Notes: generated by a model from the sequence alone, not told the origin. DNA of 64,000 bases from CAYPSN01 sp041907025 (GCA_041907025.1 JAYRIB010000004.1:1-64000), one strand, 5' to 3'. Positions 24,899 through 33,756 are shown, counted from the first letter of the stretch. Numbers and translations are program-made.

Positions 24899-25240
24899 CT
24901 ACTGAGCTTCTTTTACGATGGCTTCAAACGCCTTAGGCTGGTTAACCGCTAACTCAGCGAGCATTTTGCGGTTAAGCTTGATGCCAGTCTTATTGAGACC
25001 TGCAATGAGCTTAGAGTAGGTAGTATCATTCTGAACGGCACCAGCACCGATGCGGGTGATCCAGAGTGAGCGCATGTCGCGTTTTAGGTTGCGACGGTCG
25101 CGGTACTGGTATGAAAGGGCCTTAAGCACGGCTTCGTGAGCCTTACGGTACGAAGATGTTCGAGCATGACTCATCCCTTTGGCGGCTTTGAGTACCTTCT
25201 TGTGTCGTTTTCTGGCTGTTACGCCTCGTTTTACTCTCAT
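24899..25240 (-). CDS. rplT: 50S ribosomal protein L20 (bL20)
   Basis: A 113-residue basic protein of the expected size with the L20 start MRVKRGVTARKRHKKVLKAAKG, then RNLKRDMRSLWITRI and GIKLNRKMLAELA. It is the last gene of the infC-rpmI-rplT operon, four bases after rpmI. It binds 23S rRNA early in assembly and represses its own operon in other bacteria. Confidence 0.97.
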   Translation of the reverse strand: MRVKRGVTARKRHKKVLKAAKGMSHARTSSYRKAHEAVLKALSYQYRDRRNLKRDMRSLWITRIGAGAVQNDTTYSKLIAGLNKTGIKLNRKMLAELAVNQPKAFEAIVKEAQ

Positions 25241-25243
25241 GGC

Positions 25244-25438
25244 TTATAGTCCTAACATTTTCTTGATATTCTTGCTGTCACCCAGTGCTACGCCGTGCTC
25301 CAGAGTAAAGGCACGTTTGCGCGTAGCTGACTTAATCGTCAGTTTGTGGGCGCGAGTAGCTTTACGGCGCATAATCTTACCGCTGCCGGTAATCTTTACG
25401 CGCTTGCTCATCGTCTTATTCGTCTTTAGCTTTGGCAT
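25244..25438 (-). CDS. rpmI: 50S ribosomal protein L35 (bL35)
   Basis: A 64-residue basic protein with the L35 pattern MPKLKTNKTMSKRVKITGSGKI and the RKATRAHKLT segment. Its start overlaps the end of infC by 23 bases, which should couple their translation. Confidence 0.96.
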   Translation of the reverse strand: MPKLKTNKTMSKRVKITGSGKIMRRKATRAHKLTIKSATRKRAFTLEHGVALGDSKNIKKMLGL

Positions 25439-25946
25439 CTTTTCTCCTTGCTACTACCATGGACAGTTCTCGGCCCGATAGATTGGGCTCCTGCTCTTTA
25501 GTGGCGATATCTGAAAGCTTCACGTAGAAGTTGTCCAGAATGGCACGACCAAGCTCAGGGTGAGTTATCTCGCGACCCTTGAAGCGTAGATTCACTTTTA
25601 CTTTATTACCTTGCTCAAGGAATTTGATAGCTGCTTTGAGCTTAACCTCAATGTCGTGCGAACCAGTTTTGAGGCCGAGTCGGACTTGCTTAACCTCGAC
25701 GTTCTTCTGGTTTCGGCGACTTTTCTGCAGCTGCTTCTCTTGTTCGTACCGATACTTGCCCCAGTCAACAAGTTTGACGACGGGAGGATCGGCAGTCGGT
25801 GAAACTTCGGCTAGATCAAAGCCCTGCTCTTCTGCAATATTCAGGGCTTCTCGAATTGAGATAACACCGTGTTGCTCAGAGTCAGATCCAAGTAACCGTA
25901 CCATTGGTGCAGTTATCTCATGATTCAACCTAATTCTACCTTTTAT
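25416..25946 (-). CDS. infC: Translation initiation factor IF-3, apparent AUA start
   Basis: IF-3 of about 176 residues, which polices start-codon choice on the 30S subunit. The N-domain begins RIRLNHEITAPMVRLLGSD, the linker is lysine-rich, and the C-domain has KVNLRFKGREITHPELG. The reading frame extends to a GTG at 25985, but that lies upstream of the predicted transcription start (promoter 25976-26004). A strong AAGGAG at 25961-25956 sits nine bases before ATA (25946-25944), giving ATA-AAA-GGT, which closely parallels the E. coli infC start AUU-AAA-GGC. A rare start lets IF-3 repress its own synthesis. Confidence 0.93.
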   Translation of the reverse strand: MKGRIRLNHEITAPMVRLLGSDSEQHGVISIREALNIAEEQGFDLAEVSPTADPPVVKLVDWGKYRYEQEKQLQKSRRNQKNVEVKQVRLGLKTGSHDIEVKLKAAIKFLEQGNKVKVNLRFKGREITHPELGRAILDNFYVKLSDIATKEQEPNLSGRELSMVVARRKDAKAKDE

Positions 25947-25975
25947 AAAAGAGATCTCCTTAAAGCTCAAAGAGA

Positions 25976-26004
25976 ATGATAGCACTAAGAACCAAGGAAA
26001 TCAA
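25976..26004 (-). promoter_or_regulatory. Promoter of the infC-rpmI-rplT operon
   Basis: On the minus strand TTGATT (26004-25999) and TATCAT (25981-25976) are 17 bp apart. The start site near 25969 excludes the GTG at 25985 as the infC start codon. Confidence 0.6.
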
Positions 26005-26010
26005 GGTGTT

Positions 26011-26823
26011 CTAAGCGAGACTGTCTCGCTTCCTGCTGACGATGACTGATTGCTGCTGAGCTAGCTGTGACACCTGGATGACAAGGCGAAGCTGCAAAAG
26101 GCCATGGAGCAAGAGGGGGCTTGAGGTTTCTATGGTGATATCACTAGCTTTAAGTCGTAACATCTTGGCAGGAGATGAAGGCAGGTTCTGTTTTGTTGGC
26201 AGAGCAATGAGTGGCTGCTTGTTCTGCAGTAGTTGGTCGCTGCCCTGACTGGCTGTTGCCTCAATAAGTATCGGCTGAACGTGCTCGGTGGCGGGATCTT
26301 TAGATGTGTTGGTCAGCGTGAGTTCACTTATTGGCAATTCAACAGTGAGCTTATGGTCGATGCTAAGGGTTATAGTTTGTTTCGTACCTAGCTGCGTTTG
26401 TTTGGGGCTAAGGGTGCAATAGGAGAGTATTGTGTAATCTTCAACGGCAAGCAGGTGAAAGTCCTCTCGTTTGCCTTTTAAGAGGGCAACGGTGGCCTGC
26501 TTCCAGTCTGTTACGCCTAAATGCTGCGCGCTTTGCGAGTTGGGGCGAAGCGGAATGTAGCCCAGAGGGATTTTACCCGTTTGGTCTGCCTGCGAGAGTG
26601 AGGATATTGCTAGGTCGAGACTAAGGTCGTCGCCGAGCATTACGATGGTGGCGGTCGAGGAGCTGGTGGCTATCTTTTTGACTTGCTCCATGATGTGCTG
26701 CGGGCTCTTAAGGCTCAGTTGCTCACCAGCGATTCGACTTGTCTTAATCCAGCTTTGGATGCGGTTGAGTTGTCCCGTGGGGGTAGTCTTGGCTACTCGT
26801 TCGTCGATAAGGTAGTGATGCAT
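26011..26823 (-). CDS. Degenerate diacylglycerol/lipid-kinase-like protein
   Basis: A 270-residue protein. The segment VMLGDDLSLDLAISSLSQ...IPLGYIPLRPNSQSAQHLGV parallels the DAGK/YegS catalytic core (GGDGT...LGVIPLGTANDFARHLGI), but the GGDGT nucleotide loop reads GDDLS. Kinase activity is therefore doubtful. The C-terminal half is beta-rich, as in YegS-like kinases. It follows the bactofilin gene by one base. The assignment rests on pattern similarity only. Confidence 0.5.
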   Translation of the reverse strand: MHHYLIDERVAKTTPTGQLNRIQSWIKTSRIAGEQLSLKSPQHIMEQVKKIATSSSTATIVMLGDDLSLDLAISSLSQADQTGKIPLGYIPLRPNSQSAQHLGVTDWKQATVALLKGKREDFHLLAVEDYTILSYCTLSPKQTQLGTKQTITLSIDHKLTVELPISELTLTNTSKDPATEHVQPILIEATASQGSDQLLQNKQPLIALPTKQNLPSSPAKMLRLKASDITIETSSPLLLHGLLQLRLVIQVSQLAQQQSVIVSRKRDSLA

Positions 26824-26824
26824 G

Positions 26825-27199
26825 CTAGCTTGTTGTAATTGTTACATCGATAAGCTGACTGCCAGGTTGGACGTCGAGACTGTCACACTGTAGTTTGGCG
26901 TGCTGTAGCCTAGAGCCGCCCTGAATAACCAGCCGTGCCTCGGCTGAAAGCGACCCTTGTAGGTTACCCTGATGGTACACGCTGCGCGCCGAAGCTGCTC
27001 CCTGCACAACCGCGTTTGGCCCTATTGTGAGATGGCTGGTGGAAGTAATGTCGCCTTTTAGCGCAGCATCGAGTAGGAAGTCATCATATACCTTGATGCT
27101 GCCGCGCGCTTTAGCCGGTTCGTGAAGGAAAAGCTCACTCGAGAGGGCGTTGGGTGACTTTCGCTGCCAGATTTTGGGCTGAAGTGACCTTAGCTTCAT
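26825..27199 (-). CDS. Bactofilin family cytoskeletal protein
   Basis: A 124-residue protein with a short basic N-terminal tail and a beta-helix core of repeating hydrophobic strands (ALKGDITSTSHLTIGPNAVVQGAASARSVYHQGNLQGSL). This is typical of the polymer-forming bactofilin domain, which builds filaments at the membrane that scaffold cell-wall enzymes or set shape. The start overlaps the end of the DUF4446 gene by four bases. Confidence 0.82.
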   Translation of the reverse strand: MKLRSLQPKIWQRKSPNALSSELFLHEPAKARGSIKVYDDFLLDAALKGDITSTSHLTIGPNAVVQGAASARSVYHQGNLQGSLSAEARLVIQGGSRLQHAKLQCDSLDVQPGSQLIDVTITTS

Positions 27200-27663
27200 G
27201 CATCATCTCGATTCGTCATGGCTTTTTGGATGGCACGCATTTCTTCGTCCGAAAGGTGGTGCTTGCTCTTACCTTGTTCGATTTCTTTGGCGTATAATCG
27301 CGCGCCAGTTCGGGAGTGGATAGCGGACATAACGAAGCCATCCAGGTGACGGTTGAGTGCAGCGAGGCAGAAACTCTGATCACCCCCTTTGTCATTAAAC
27401 GGATTAAAACGCACCAAGCCGACTCGCGTCAGTCCTTTGGAACTGAGTTTATGTAAGTTGGCGCTGAAAACAGCTAACTCGTCTAGTTTGCGAGCGTTAT
27501 CTTTAACTTCAAGGTTATACTGCTTGAGGATTCGCTCAATTGACTTCGGATCTTGGCGGTCAAAAAACACTCCGTATGCGGCTTTGATGGACATGACTTG
27601 CCACACCGAGTAGACAGCTACTGACAGGCTGATAGTTGATATGATAATCATAAATAACTCCAC
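27196..27663 (-). CDS. DUF4446 family membrane protein
   Basis: A 155-residue protein with one N-terminal membrane helix (about residues 5-25), a helical linker, and a compact domain with LTRVGLVRFNPFNDKGGDQSFCLAALN and FVMSAIHSRTGARLYAKEI, the DUF4446 signature. The function is unknown. It is the first gene of a three-gene minus-strand operon with the bactofilin and lipid-kinase-like genes. Confidence 0.85.
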   Translation of the reverse strand: MELFMIIISTISLSVAVYSVWQVMSIKAAYGVFFDRQDPKSIERILKQYNLEVKDNARKLDELAVFSANLHKLSSKGLTRVGLVRFNPFNDKGGDQSFCLAALNRHLDGFVMSAIHSRTGARLYAKEIEQGKSKHHLSDEEMRAIQKAMTNRDDA

Positions 27664-27712
27664 TCACTCTTCTCACATTTAGCTATGTCATTATAGCTGT
27701 TTGTAGCCGTTC

Positions 27713-27741
27713 TTGGCAACGCTGGGTAAAGCAGTTAGAAT
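27713..27741 (+). promoter_or_regulatory. Promoter of the small lysine-rich membrane protein gene
   Basis: TTGGCA at 27713-27718 and TAGAAT at 27736-27741 are 17 bp apart. GGGGAG lies shortly before the ATG at 27764. Confidence 0.6.
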
Positions 27742-27763
27742 ATGACAAAGGGGAGTAATACAC

Positions 27764-28105
27764 ATGGCTAAAAAGAAGAAACACAACAAGAAGAAGTCGC
27801 AGTATAAGGCCAGCAAAAGATCAGAAGGTGTTACTGCGGCTGTGCAGCGGCAAGATATGACTGCAAGCTCGTCTAGCCTAGCCCAACCCGCGCAGGGAGG
27901 GAGTGAAGCTAAGAATAAGCCAGATCACAAGCGCTCAGTACCGACACCAGATAGCGGAGATCAGGTTGTCGCTCGGCGTGCACGACGCGAGGTGAAGCAT
28001 GCTTTGGTCTTGGCTGGCGCGATCATGCTTGGACTTATTGCCTTGTGGTGTTTATTTGCCTTTACATCGGTTGGGTCAGAAGTCTACAAGTTCATTCGTA
28101 TTTAG
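27764..28105 (+). CDS. Small lysine-rich membrane protein, unknown
   Basis: A 113-residue protein. The first 20 residues are almost all Lys, His, Asn and Gln, the middle is disordered, and one membrane helix lies near the C terminus (about residues 83-105). It has its own promoter and a good ribosome-binding site, so it is very likely expressed. I do not recognise a family. The basic tail could bind nucleic acid or membrane lipids. Confidence 0.6.
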   Translation: MAKKKKHNKKKSQYKASKRSEGVTAAVQRQDMTASSSSLAQPAQGGSEAKNKPDHKRSVPTPDSGDQVVARRARREVKHALVLAGAIMLGLIALWCLFAFTSVGSEVYKFIRI

Positions 28106-28115
28106 GTTTTTATTG

Positions 28116-29615
28116 CTACATACGGTATTGTAGTGCTTCACTGAAGTGAGGGAGTTGAATGTGTTTACTATCGTCAAGGTCGGCGATCGTGCGGCTTACC
28201 TTAAGCACACGCATGTAAGAGCGGGCGGAGAGTCGTAGCTGGTTAATGGCCTGATCGGCTAGGCTCTGGGTTTTGTCGTCAAGCGCACAGACGCTTTTAA
28301 TGTCCTGATTACTAAGCTGACTGTTCTCTACGGCTTTACCATTGGACTTAGATCGATCAAGCTGGGTGGCTCTGGCGCAGGCAACTCGCTTAGCTATCGC
28401 CCTAGTCGACTCGCCAGGGTTCTGCTGTAATAATTCGCTCGATGGCATACGGCCAACATGGACCTTGATATCTATTCGATCCAGAAGCGGGCCAGATACT
28501 TTGTGCTGGTAGCGGTTGATCTGAACAGGTGTGCATTGGCACGAGGTGAGTGGGTCGCCAGCGTAACCACATGGACAAGGGTTCTGGGTGGCGACAAGCA
28601 TGAAACTGGCAGGGAATCGATAGGTGGCGGTGGCCCGTGCAATGCTGACAGCCTTGTCCTCGAGAGGTTGGCGCAATACTTCGAGTGCACTACGGGGAAA
28701 CTCGGGTAACTCATCAAGAAAGAGGATGCCGCGATGAGCTAGGCTGATTTCGCCCGGCTTTGGCCATTGCCCGCCGCCAGTTAGGGCAATGTTGCTCGAG
28801 GTATGGTGAGGGGAACGAAACGGACGACTGGTCACCAGCGTGTCACCTGTTTCGGCGCAGAGGCCGTGGATGCGCGTTACCTCGATCATTTCCTCATAGC
28901 TGAGGCCGGGTAAAATGCCGGCGATCGCCTTGGCAAGCAGTGTCTTGCCTGATCCAGGCGGGCCACTAAAGAGAATATTGTGTCCACCTGCTGCAGCTAT
29001 CTCGGCAGCCCGCTTGGCTTGCTCTTGACCGTAAACCTCGGCAAAATCAACTGTTGGTGCGGGCGGAGCTGCTTTGGCGGGCTGCTTGGTGAGGGGAGCA
29101 ATGGTCAATTCGCCAATAAGGTGCTTGTAGAGCTGCAAAAGGCTCTCGACTGGGTAAATGCTTACATTGGGGACTAGCGTGGCCTGAGCGGCGTTGTGAG
29201 CAGGCACATAGAGGTTCGTTATGCCCTGTTCGGCAGCGGCTTGGGCTACTGCCAGACAGCCCGGAACTGGCCGTGTACTGCCGTTAAGGGCAAGTTCGCC
29301 GTAGAACATGCTTTGGGAGGTGAGTGGTTCAATCTGGCCCGAGGAAACCAAGATGCCAATTGCGATGCCGAGGTCGAAGGCGCTACCATTCTTGGGTAGA
29401 TCGGCTGGCGCGAGGTTTACGGTGATACGCTTTGGCGGGAAGGTGAGTCCGGAGTTCTTGATAGCACTGCGTACACGCTCTTTCGATTCTTCGATCGCTT
29501 TGTTGGCGAGCCCAACAACGACGAAGCCAGGGAGACCGTTACTCATGTCGGTTTCGATATCAATGAGTTGCGGTGTAAGGCCTAAGTGGGTGACGCTTTG
29601 GGTGTTGGCTAACAT
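28116..29615 (-). CDS. comM: YifB/ComM family Mg-chelatase-like ATPase
   Basis: An AAA+ protein of about 499 residues. The N-terminal ChlI-like domain starts MLANTQSVTHLGL and continues with GLPGFVVVGLANKAIEESKERVRSAI. The Walker A is GPPGSGKTLLAKAIAG, FLDELPEF is Walker B, and a Mg_chelatase C-terminal helical domain with CPCGY cysteines follows. ComM is a helicase that extends branch migration during natural transformation, fitting the competence reported for Saccharibacteria. The ATG at 29615 with AGGAGGACAG in front is preferred over a longer frame to 29666. Confidence 0.93.
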   Translation of the reverse strand: MLANTQSVTHLGLTPQLIDIETDMSNGLPGFVVVGLANKAIEESKERVRSAIKNSGLTFPPKRITVNLAPADLPKNGSAFDLGIAIGILVSSGQIEPLTSQSMFYGELALNGSTRPVPGCLAVAQAAAEQGITNLYVPAHNAAQATLVPNVSIYPVESLLQLYKHLIGELTIAPLTKQPAKAAPPAPTVDFAEVYGQEQAKRAAEIAAAGGHNILFSGPPGSGKTLLAKAIAGILPGLSYEEMIEVTRIHGLCAETGDTLVTSRPFRSPHHTSSNIALTGGGQWPKPGEISLAHRGILFLDELPEFPRSALEVLRQPLEDKAVSIARATATYRFPASFMLVATQNPCPCGYAGDPLTSCQCTPVQINRYQHKVSGPLLDRIDIKVHVGRMPSSELLQQNPGESTRAIAKRVACARATQLDRSKSNGKAVENSQLSNQDIKSVCALDDKTQSLADQAINQLRLSARSYMRVLKVSRTIADLDDSKHIQLPHFSEALQYRM

Positions 29616-29675
29616 AAACTGTCCTCCTGTTTCTTGGAGGATAACGAATACAAACCGAACTGTCAACCATGGGCG

Positions 29676-30788
29676 TTATGGGGTGGCGTACCAACGTGCG
29701 GCGGACTCTGGCGGAATGGTGTTGATCATGATGCCTGTTGCAACTTCGAGTCCGCCGAGGGGGCTGACAACGTCGCGACCGTAGACGCGTAAGACCCAGC
29801 TTTGGTTCTTGCTGACGCCTTCTTCGATGAAGAAGTTGTAGTTTATAGCTGAGGAGTTCAGCTTTCGTAGTAATATTAGCAACGATTTAGCAATCTCGGC
29901 AATTTCCTTAGGCGTAGCTTCGGAAAAACTTTGCATATGGCGCTTTGGTATTAACCAAGCCTCGAGCGGCCAGCCCGATGCGTAGGGTGCAAATGCTAGG
30001 ACCGATGCGTTGTCGGCAATGATGCGCTGCTGCTGTTTAGTCTCGTAGGCGATAATGTCTTGGTATGGGTTGGATTTCTTGCGGGTAACATAGTCATCAA
30101 CCACCTTGGCTCTAGCTGCAAAGCGGGGCGGGATAATCGGCAAGGCAAATATTTGTGTATGCGCGTGGGCGAGCGAAGCACCCGCATGGTGGCCATCGTT
30201 CTTAAAGACCTGTACGTATTTGATGTGTTCTAGCCCGCTCAGAGCGTGCAAACGCTGTTGATAGACTCTGAGGACGTCTTGCATTGATTCGGGGCTCAGA
30301 CGGCCTGGAGGCGTGTTGCTGAGCGGTGTGTCCACTACGAGTTCTTGGCTACCGTATGATTTGGGTGTGGTCAGCGAAATGGCCGGGAACTTGTTGGCTA
30401 CCACGCGGACAGGCCAGCCGCCAAGGGGAGATTGGAGGCTGTCGATGAGCTCTTGGTCGTCCAGGTGTGGGCTGGAGGCAGTTTCGATTAGCGGATGGTC
30501 ATTACCGCGGAAGTCAAACGGCCGGTTATGTCGCTTTGGTGCAATAATGGCGTATTCATCGTAGATGTAGTCTCGACGGATTTCTGCTTCGGCCGAAGAA
30601 TCACCGAAGTTCAGGGTGGAGGCTGATGGTTTCTCTACTGGTTGGCCTGGGGAGGTGCTGACGTGATTGCCTGCGAGCTCGGCATGGGGCTGCGTGGCTG
30701 CATCTATCTCACCCACGGTTGCTGGGTTAGCAAGATTGGTTTTATGAAATGAATGCGCTTGTTTGCTCTGCACTGTTCCGCCCGACAT
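29676..30788 (-). CDS. Galactose-1-phosphate uridylyltransferase-like protein
   Basis: A 370-residue HIT-superfamily nucleotidyltransferase of the GalT type. After a disordered N-terminal 70 residues come DYIYDEYAIIAPKRHNRP and VRVVANKFPAI, the catalytic GASLAHAHTQIFALP with the HxHxQ nucleophile motif, and a second half with PKRHMQSF. GalT swaps UMP between sugar phosphates, supplying UDP-sugars for the neighbouring glycosyltransferases. No galK or galE is visible, so the true sugar may differ. Confidence 0.82.
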   Translation of the reverse strand: MSGGTVQSKQAHSFHKTNLANPATVGEIDAATQPHAELAGNHVSTSPGQPVEKPSASTLNFGDSSAEAEIRRDYIYDEYAIIAPKRHNRPFDFRGNDHPLIETASSPHLDDQELIDSLQSPLGGWPVRVVANKFPAISLTTPKSYGSQELVVDTPLSNTPPGRLSPESMQDVLRVYQQRLHALSGLEHIKYVQVFKNDGHHAGASLAHAHTQIFALPIIPPRFAARAKVVDDYVTRKKSNPYQDIIAYETKQQQRIIADNASVLAFAPYASGWPLEAWLIPKRHMQSFSEATPKEIAEIAKSLLILLRKLNSSAINYNFFIEEGVSKNQSWVLRVYGRDVVSPLGGLEVATGIMINTIPPESAARWYATP

Positions 30789-30837
30789 AGTTATTAATCC
30801 CTATAATAGCAGTATTACGCTTATGGCAAAAGTAGGA

Positions 30838-32094
30838 CTAGCTATGGCGACGGTGCTTGGCAGCTTGATGGTAGAGTTCAATGAGGTGCTTGGCTTGGTT
30901 CTCGGCTGAGTAACTGTGGGCGAGCTTGTGGCTTTCGGCCCCGAACTTCTTTTGTAAGTCTGGGCGCTCGATCAATCGAATACACTTGGCAGCAAAGTCC
31001 TTAGGGTTATTCTTGGCATGAAAGCCGTTTTTGTTGTTCTTGGTGAGCTCGGAGATTTTGTCATCAACAAAGATAACTGGTTTGCTTTGAGCGCAAGCCT
31101 CGTTGATGACCAGGCCCTGTGTGTCGGTAATAGAAGGGAATACAAAGCTGGTACAGCTTTGTAATGCACCCATAACCTCGGCGCGATTCAGAGTGCCAGC
31201 AAATAACACTGCCTGGTCAACATTGAGCGACTCGGCGATGTCGGTGAGGCGCTCAGTTTCTTCCTCGCCCGGGCCTGCTAAGACGAGCTTGGTCGCAGGC
31301 TCTTTGCTAAGAATATGAGGCAGGGCGCGCACAAGCAGCTCAAGGTTCTTTTCTTCACCGATTCGCCCCAGATAGAGTAGGATCGGGCTGGCAGGGTCAA
31401 GTCCAAACCGATCGTGGATGTTGTAGGTGGTGGTTAGCTCGGTTTCGCTCCAATCAATGCCCGTTGGCAAAATGGCGAGTGGGGCTGGTGTGTGGTATCG
31501 CTTGAGGAGGCGTTCGATTTTGCGCGATGGGGTGATGACGAGGTCGAAGTTTTGGTGAAAGGCATTGAGCGTCTCGCGGATCAGCTTGCTGCTCCAGCTG
31601 GCGTCGCTGGTATCATTGCGCATGCCAGCTATACGGTCCCGCAAGCCGACGGGAGCATTAAGGATAAGAGGGCCGAATACGGCACCAATTACGAAGCCGC
31701 CCAATATACGCTTGTACACTTTGGCGTATTGTTCGATGTCGGTGTGGTAGGTAGTTACGAGTGGGATGTTGTCGGCAATGCCTATGCGCGCGCCCATGAA
31801 GCCGATGGGGGTGGGGGTGTGAACGTGAATAATATCGAGGTTGAGTGAGCGTATGAGTCGAGCATTGGCAGGCGTCCAGGGCATGGTGTCGCGGTGCGAG
31901 GGGTGGAAGATGCTGCGGACTGAGCGAAAGCGAATGATGTTGGCTGGTTCGTGAGCAATCTTCTTAGCTGGAGCAGGGCAAAAGATGAATACTTCGTGGC
32001 CAAGCTTCTCAAGTTCGCGGGCAAAGATGTCGACCGAAACCCCCACCCCGTCCACAAGCGGGTAGTAGCGGTCAGTAAAGAAGCCAATTCTCAT
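30838..32094 (-). CDS. Glycosyltransferase family 4 (diacylglycerol or phosphoinositol-type)
   Basis: A 418-residue GT-B enzyme. The N terminus MRIGFFTDRYYPLVDGVGVSVDIFARELEKLGHEV is typical of GT4 enzymes that act on lipid acceptors. TYHTDIEQYAKVYKR and the C-terminal FPSITDTQGLVINEACAQSKPVI donor site follow. It probably glycosylates a membrane lipid. Its ATG overlaps the stop of the following GT gene by four bases, so the two act together. Confidence 0.9.
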   Translation of the reverse strand: MRIGFFTDRYYPLVDGVGVSVDIFARELEKLGHEVFIFCPAPAKKIAHEPANIIRFRSVRSIFHPSHRDTMPWTPANARLIRSLNLDIIHVHTPTPIGFMGARIGIADNIPLVTTYHTDIEQYAKVYKRILGGFVIGAVFGPLILNAPVGLRDRIAGMRNDTSDASWSSKLIRETLNAFHQNFDLVITPSRKIERLLKRYHTPAPLAILPTGIDWSETELTTTYNIHDRFGLDPASPILLYLGRIGEEKNLELLVRALPHILSKEPATKLVLAGPGEEETERLTDIAESLNVDQAVLFAGTLNRAEVMGALQSCTSFVFPSITDTQGLVINEACAQSKPVIFVDDKISELTKNNKNGFHAKNNPKDFAAKCIRLIERPDLQKKFGAESHKLAHSYSAENQAKHLIELYHQAAKHRRHS

Positions 32095-33266
32095 CTCTGT
32101 ACCTGTTGGTAGATGGCTTCATAGTTATCAAACATGACGTCGGTAGAGTGGTGGGCTTTGACAATTTCAAGGCTTTGCTTGCCGAATGCTGTTCTTTTTA
32201 CATCATCACGCAACAGATCAACCACGCGCTTGGCGAGCTCTTGGTAGCTGTTCTCGCGGAAAAGATAGCCATTTTCGCCATCGTGCACCAACTCTTTGAG
32301 AGCAGCAACATCGACCGAGACCACTGGCTTGGCCGTAGCCATGGCTTCTAGGGTAACAATGCTTTGCAGCTCGGCCGGTGAGCTGATGACGAACATGTCG
32401 CAGAGGTTATAGAACAGCGGCTTGTCGGCCTCATCGATATAGCCGGTGAACGTTACATTGGCGCTGACGTGGAGGCTGCTGGCTAATTGTTTGAGGTTGT
32501 CCATTTCCTTGCCAAAACCGACAATGAGCAAGTGGCACTTAATGTTGCGCAGGATCTCCGGCATGGCACGCAAGATAATGTCGAGGCGCTTTTCGCCGTC
32601 GACGCGGCCCAGATAGAGCAAGATGGGTAGGTCTGGTAGTTTGTACTTGTGCTTGAGCTCCTTGGCGTCGAGCCCGGCCTTGAAGACAGCCATGTCGATG
32701 CCGTTACTGATAGGCTTGAGTGGCTTTGTCACGCCGAACTTCTTGAGGAAGTCAGTAGCAGTTGGGGTGGGTGAGGTCACGAAGTCGCAGCGGTTATGGA
32801 ACCAGACCAAGTAGCGCCAGACCAGCTTATAGAGCACGTTGTATAAGAATTTAGTCCACTTCAGGTTTAGCAGGATGTTTTCAGGCATGAGGTGGTTGGT
32901 GGCCACAATTGGGATACCATGTTTGCGAGCGTAACGTTGGGCGGTGAGGCCAAGCAGACTGGGGTTGTGAATGTGAATGACATCTGGCTTGGTGGCCTGG
33001 AAGATCTTTTTAGTGTGCAGGCTTGGCCAAAAGCTGACCTTGTATTTGCGGTTAAACAGCAAAGTGATCGCTCGCTCGCGGTAGATGGTAGTATCGCCAT
33101 CGACCTCTTGGTAGTTACTAAAGTCCTTAGCTGGCGCCCAGATCGACACCTTGTGACCCTTGGCGGCCATACCCAGGGCCAGGCGTCGCTCAAACAATGC
33201 ACCGCCATCAGCGTTGGGCCAATACGATTCAGTTACGAGCAGGATGTTCATAGAATTCATTATCAT
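32091..33266 (-). CDS. Glycosyltransferase family 4
   Basis: A 391-residue GT-B enzyme. MNILLVTESYWPNADGGALFERRLALGM gives the acceptor domain and SSPAELQSIVTLEAMATAKPVVSVDVAALKELV the donor site. It is upstream of, and overlapping with, the other minus-strand glycosyltransferase. The most likely translation start is either the first ATG or the third, five codons later. Acceptor and sugar are not known. Confidence 0.9.
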   Translation of the reverse strand: MIMNSMNILLVTESYWPNADGGALFERRLALGMAAKGHKVSIWAPAKDFSNYQEVDGDTTIYRERAITLLFNRKYKVSFWPSLHTKKIFQATKPDVIHIHNPSLLGLTAQRYARKHGIPIVATNHLMPENILLNLKWTKFLYNVLYKLVWRYLVWFHNRCDFVTSPTPTATDFLKKFGVTKPLKPISNGIDMAVFKAGLDAKELKHKYKLPDLPILLYLGRVDGEKRLDIILRAMPEILRNIKCHLLIVGFGKEMDNLKQLASSLHVSANVTFTGYIDEADKPLFYNLCDMFVISSPAELQSIVTLEAMATAKPVVSVDVAALKELVHDGENGYLFRENSYQELAKRVVDLLRDDVKRTAFGKQSLEIVKAHHSTDVMFDNYEAIYQQVQR

Positions 33267-33368
33267 TGTTTTTTTGCCCTTTGCCTAGTCCTAGAAGTCT
33301 CTTTTTGCCGGAAATACAGTCAACTAGGCTGGTAAAAAGCGTAAGAATAGTGTATAGTAGGTGGTCTT

Positions 33369-33756
33369 GGGGCTGACCAGCTTCGACGTTGGATTCTTGA
33401 CATATAACTGCAAGCCGCCTGATCGACGTTACAGATCAATCACAATAAGTGCAAACACTTTTGTTAGCAAAGTAAAAGCTGCTTTTAGCATGCCAAGCTT
33501 TGCGCCAGCTTACGCCTAAAAACGTTCGCCGCCTATTGCGCCTGACATCAGATGAAGCGCAGGGCGTCACAGTATCTGGTTGCTTAGCTATCGTTCTATC
33601 CGGTAGCTCCTAAGACGCAGAATAGAGGAGTGATGAGTATGTTTGGCTCGCTTTAAGTGCCTGTACCTCCCAAAACAACCACCAAGCAAGCTAAGCTTGT
33701 AGTACGTTATAGAGACAGACTAGCGGACCAGGGTGCGATTCCCTGCAGCTCCACCA
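33369..33756 (+). ncRNA. ssrA: tmRNA (ssrA)
   Basis: A 388-nt tmRNA that rescues stalled ribosomes with SmpB. The tRNA-like ends pair GGGGCTG (33369-33375) with CAGCTCC (33746-33752); GACCAGCTTCGAC and the T arm GGGTGCGATTCCCTGC are canonical and CCA is encoded. The tag frame runs 33451-33519 from GCA and ends in TAA. It encodes a 22-residue peptide that begins ANTFVSK and ends APAYA, long for a tag and with YA rather than the commoner LAA end. A TATAGT -10 box is at 33353-33358. Confidence 0.95.

Noticed and set aside
25947..25985. GTG at 25985 as the infC start
   Set aside because: It lies upstream of the predicted transcription start and has no ribosome-binding site, while ATA at 25946 has AAGGAG nine bases before it.
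24899..27663. Plus-strand frames over the ribosomal protein operon
   Set aside because: They are antisense shadows of infC, rpmI, rplT and the bactofilin operon.
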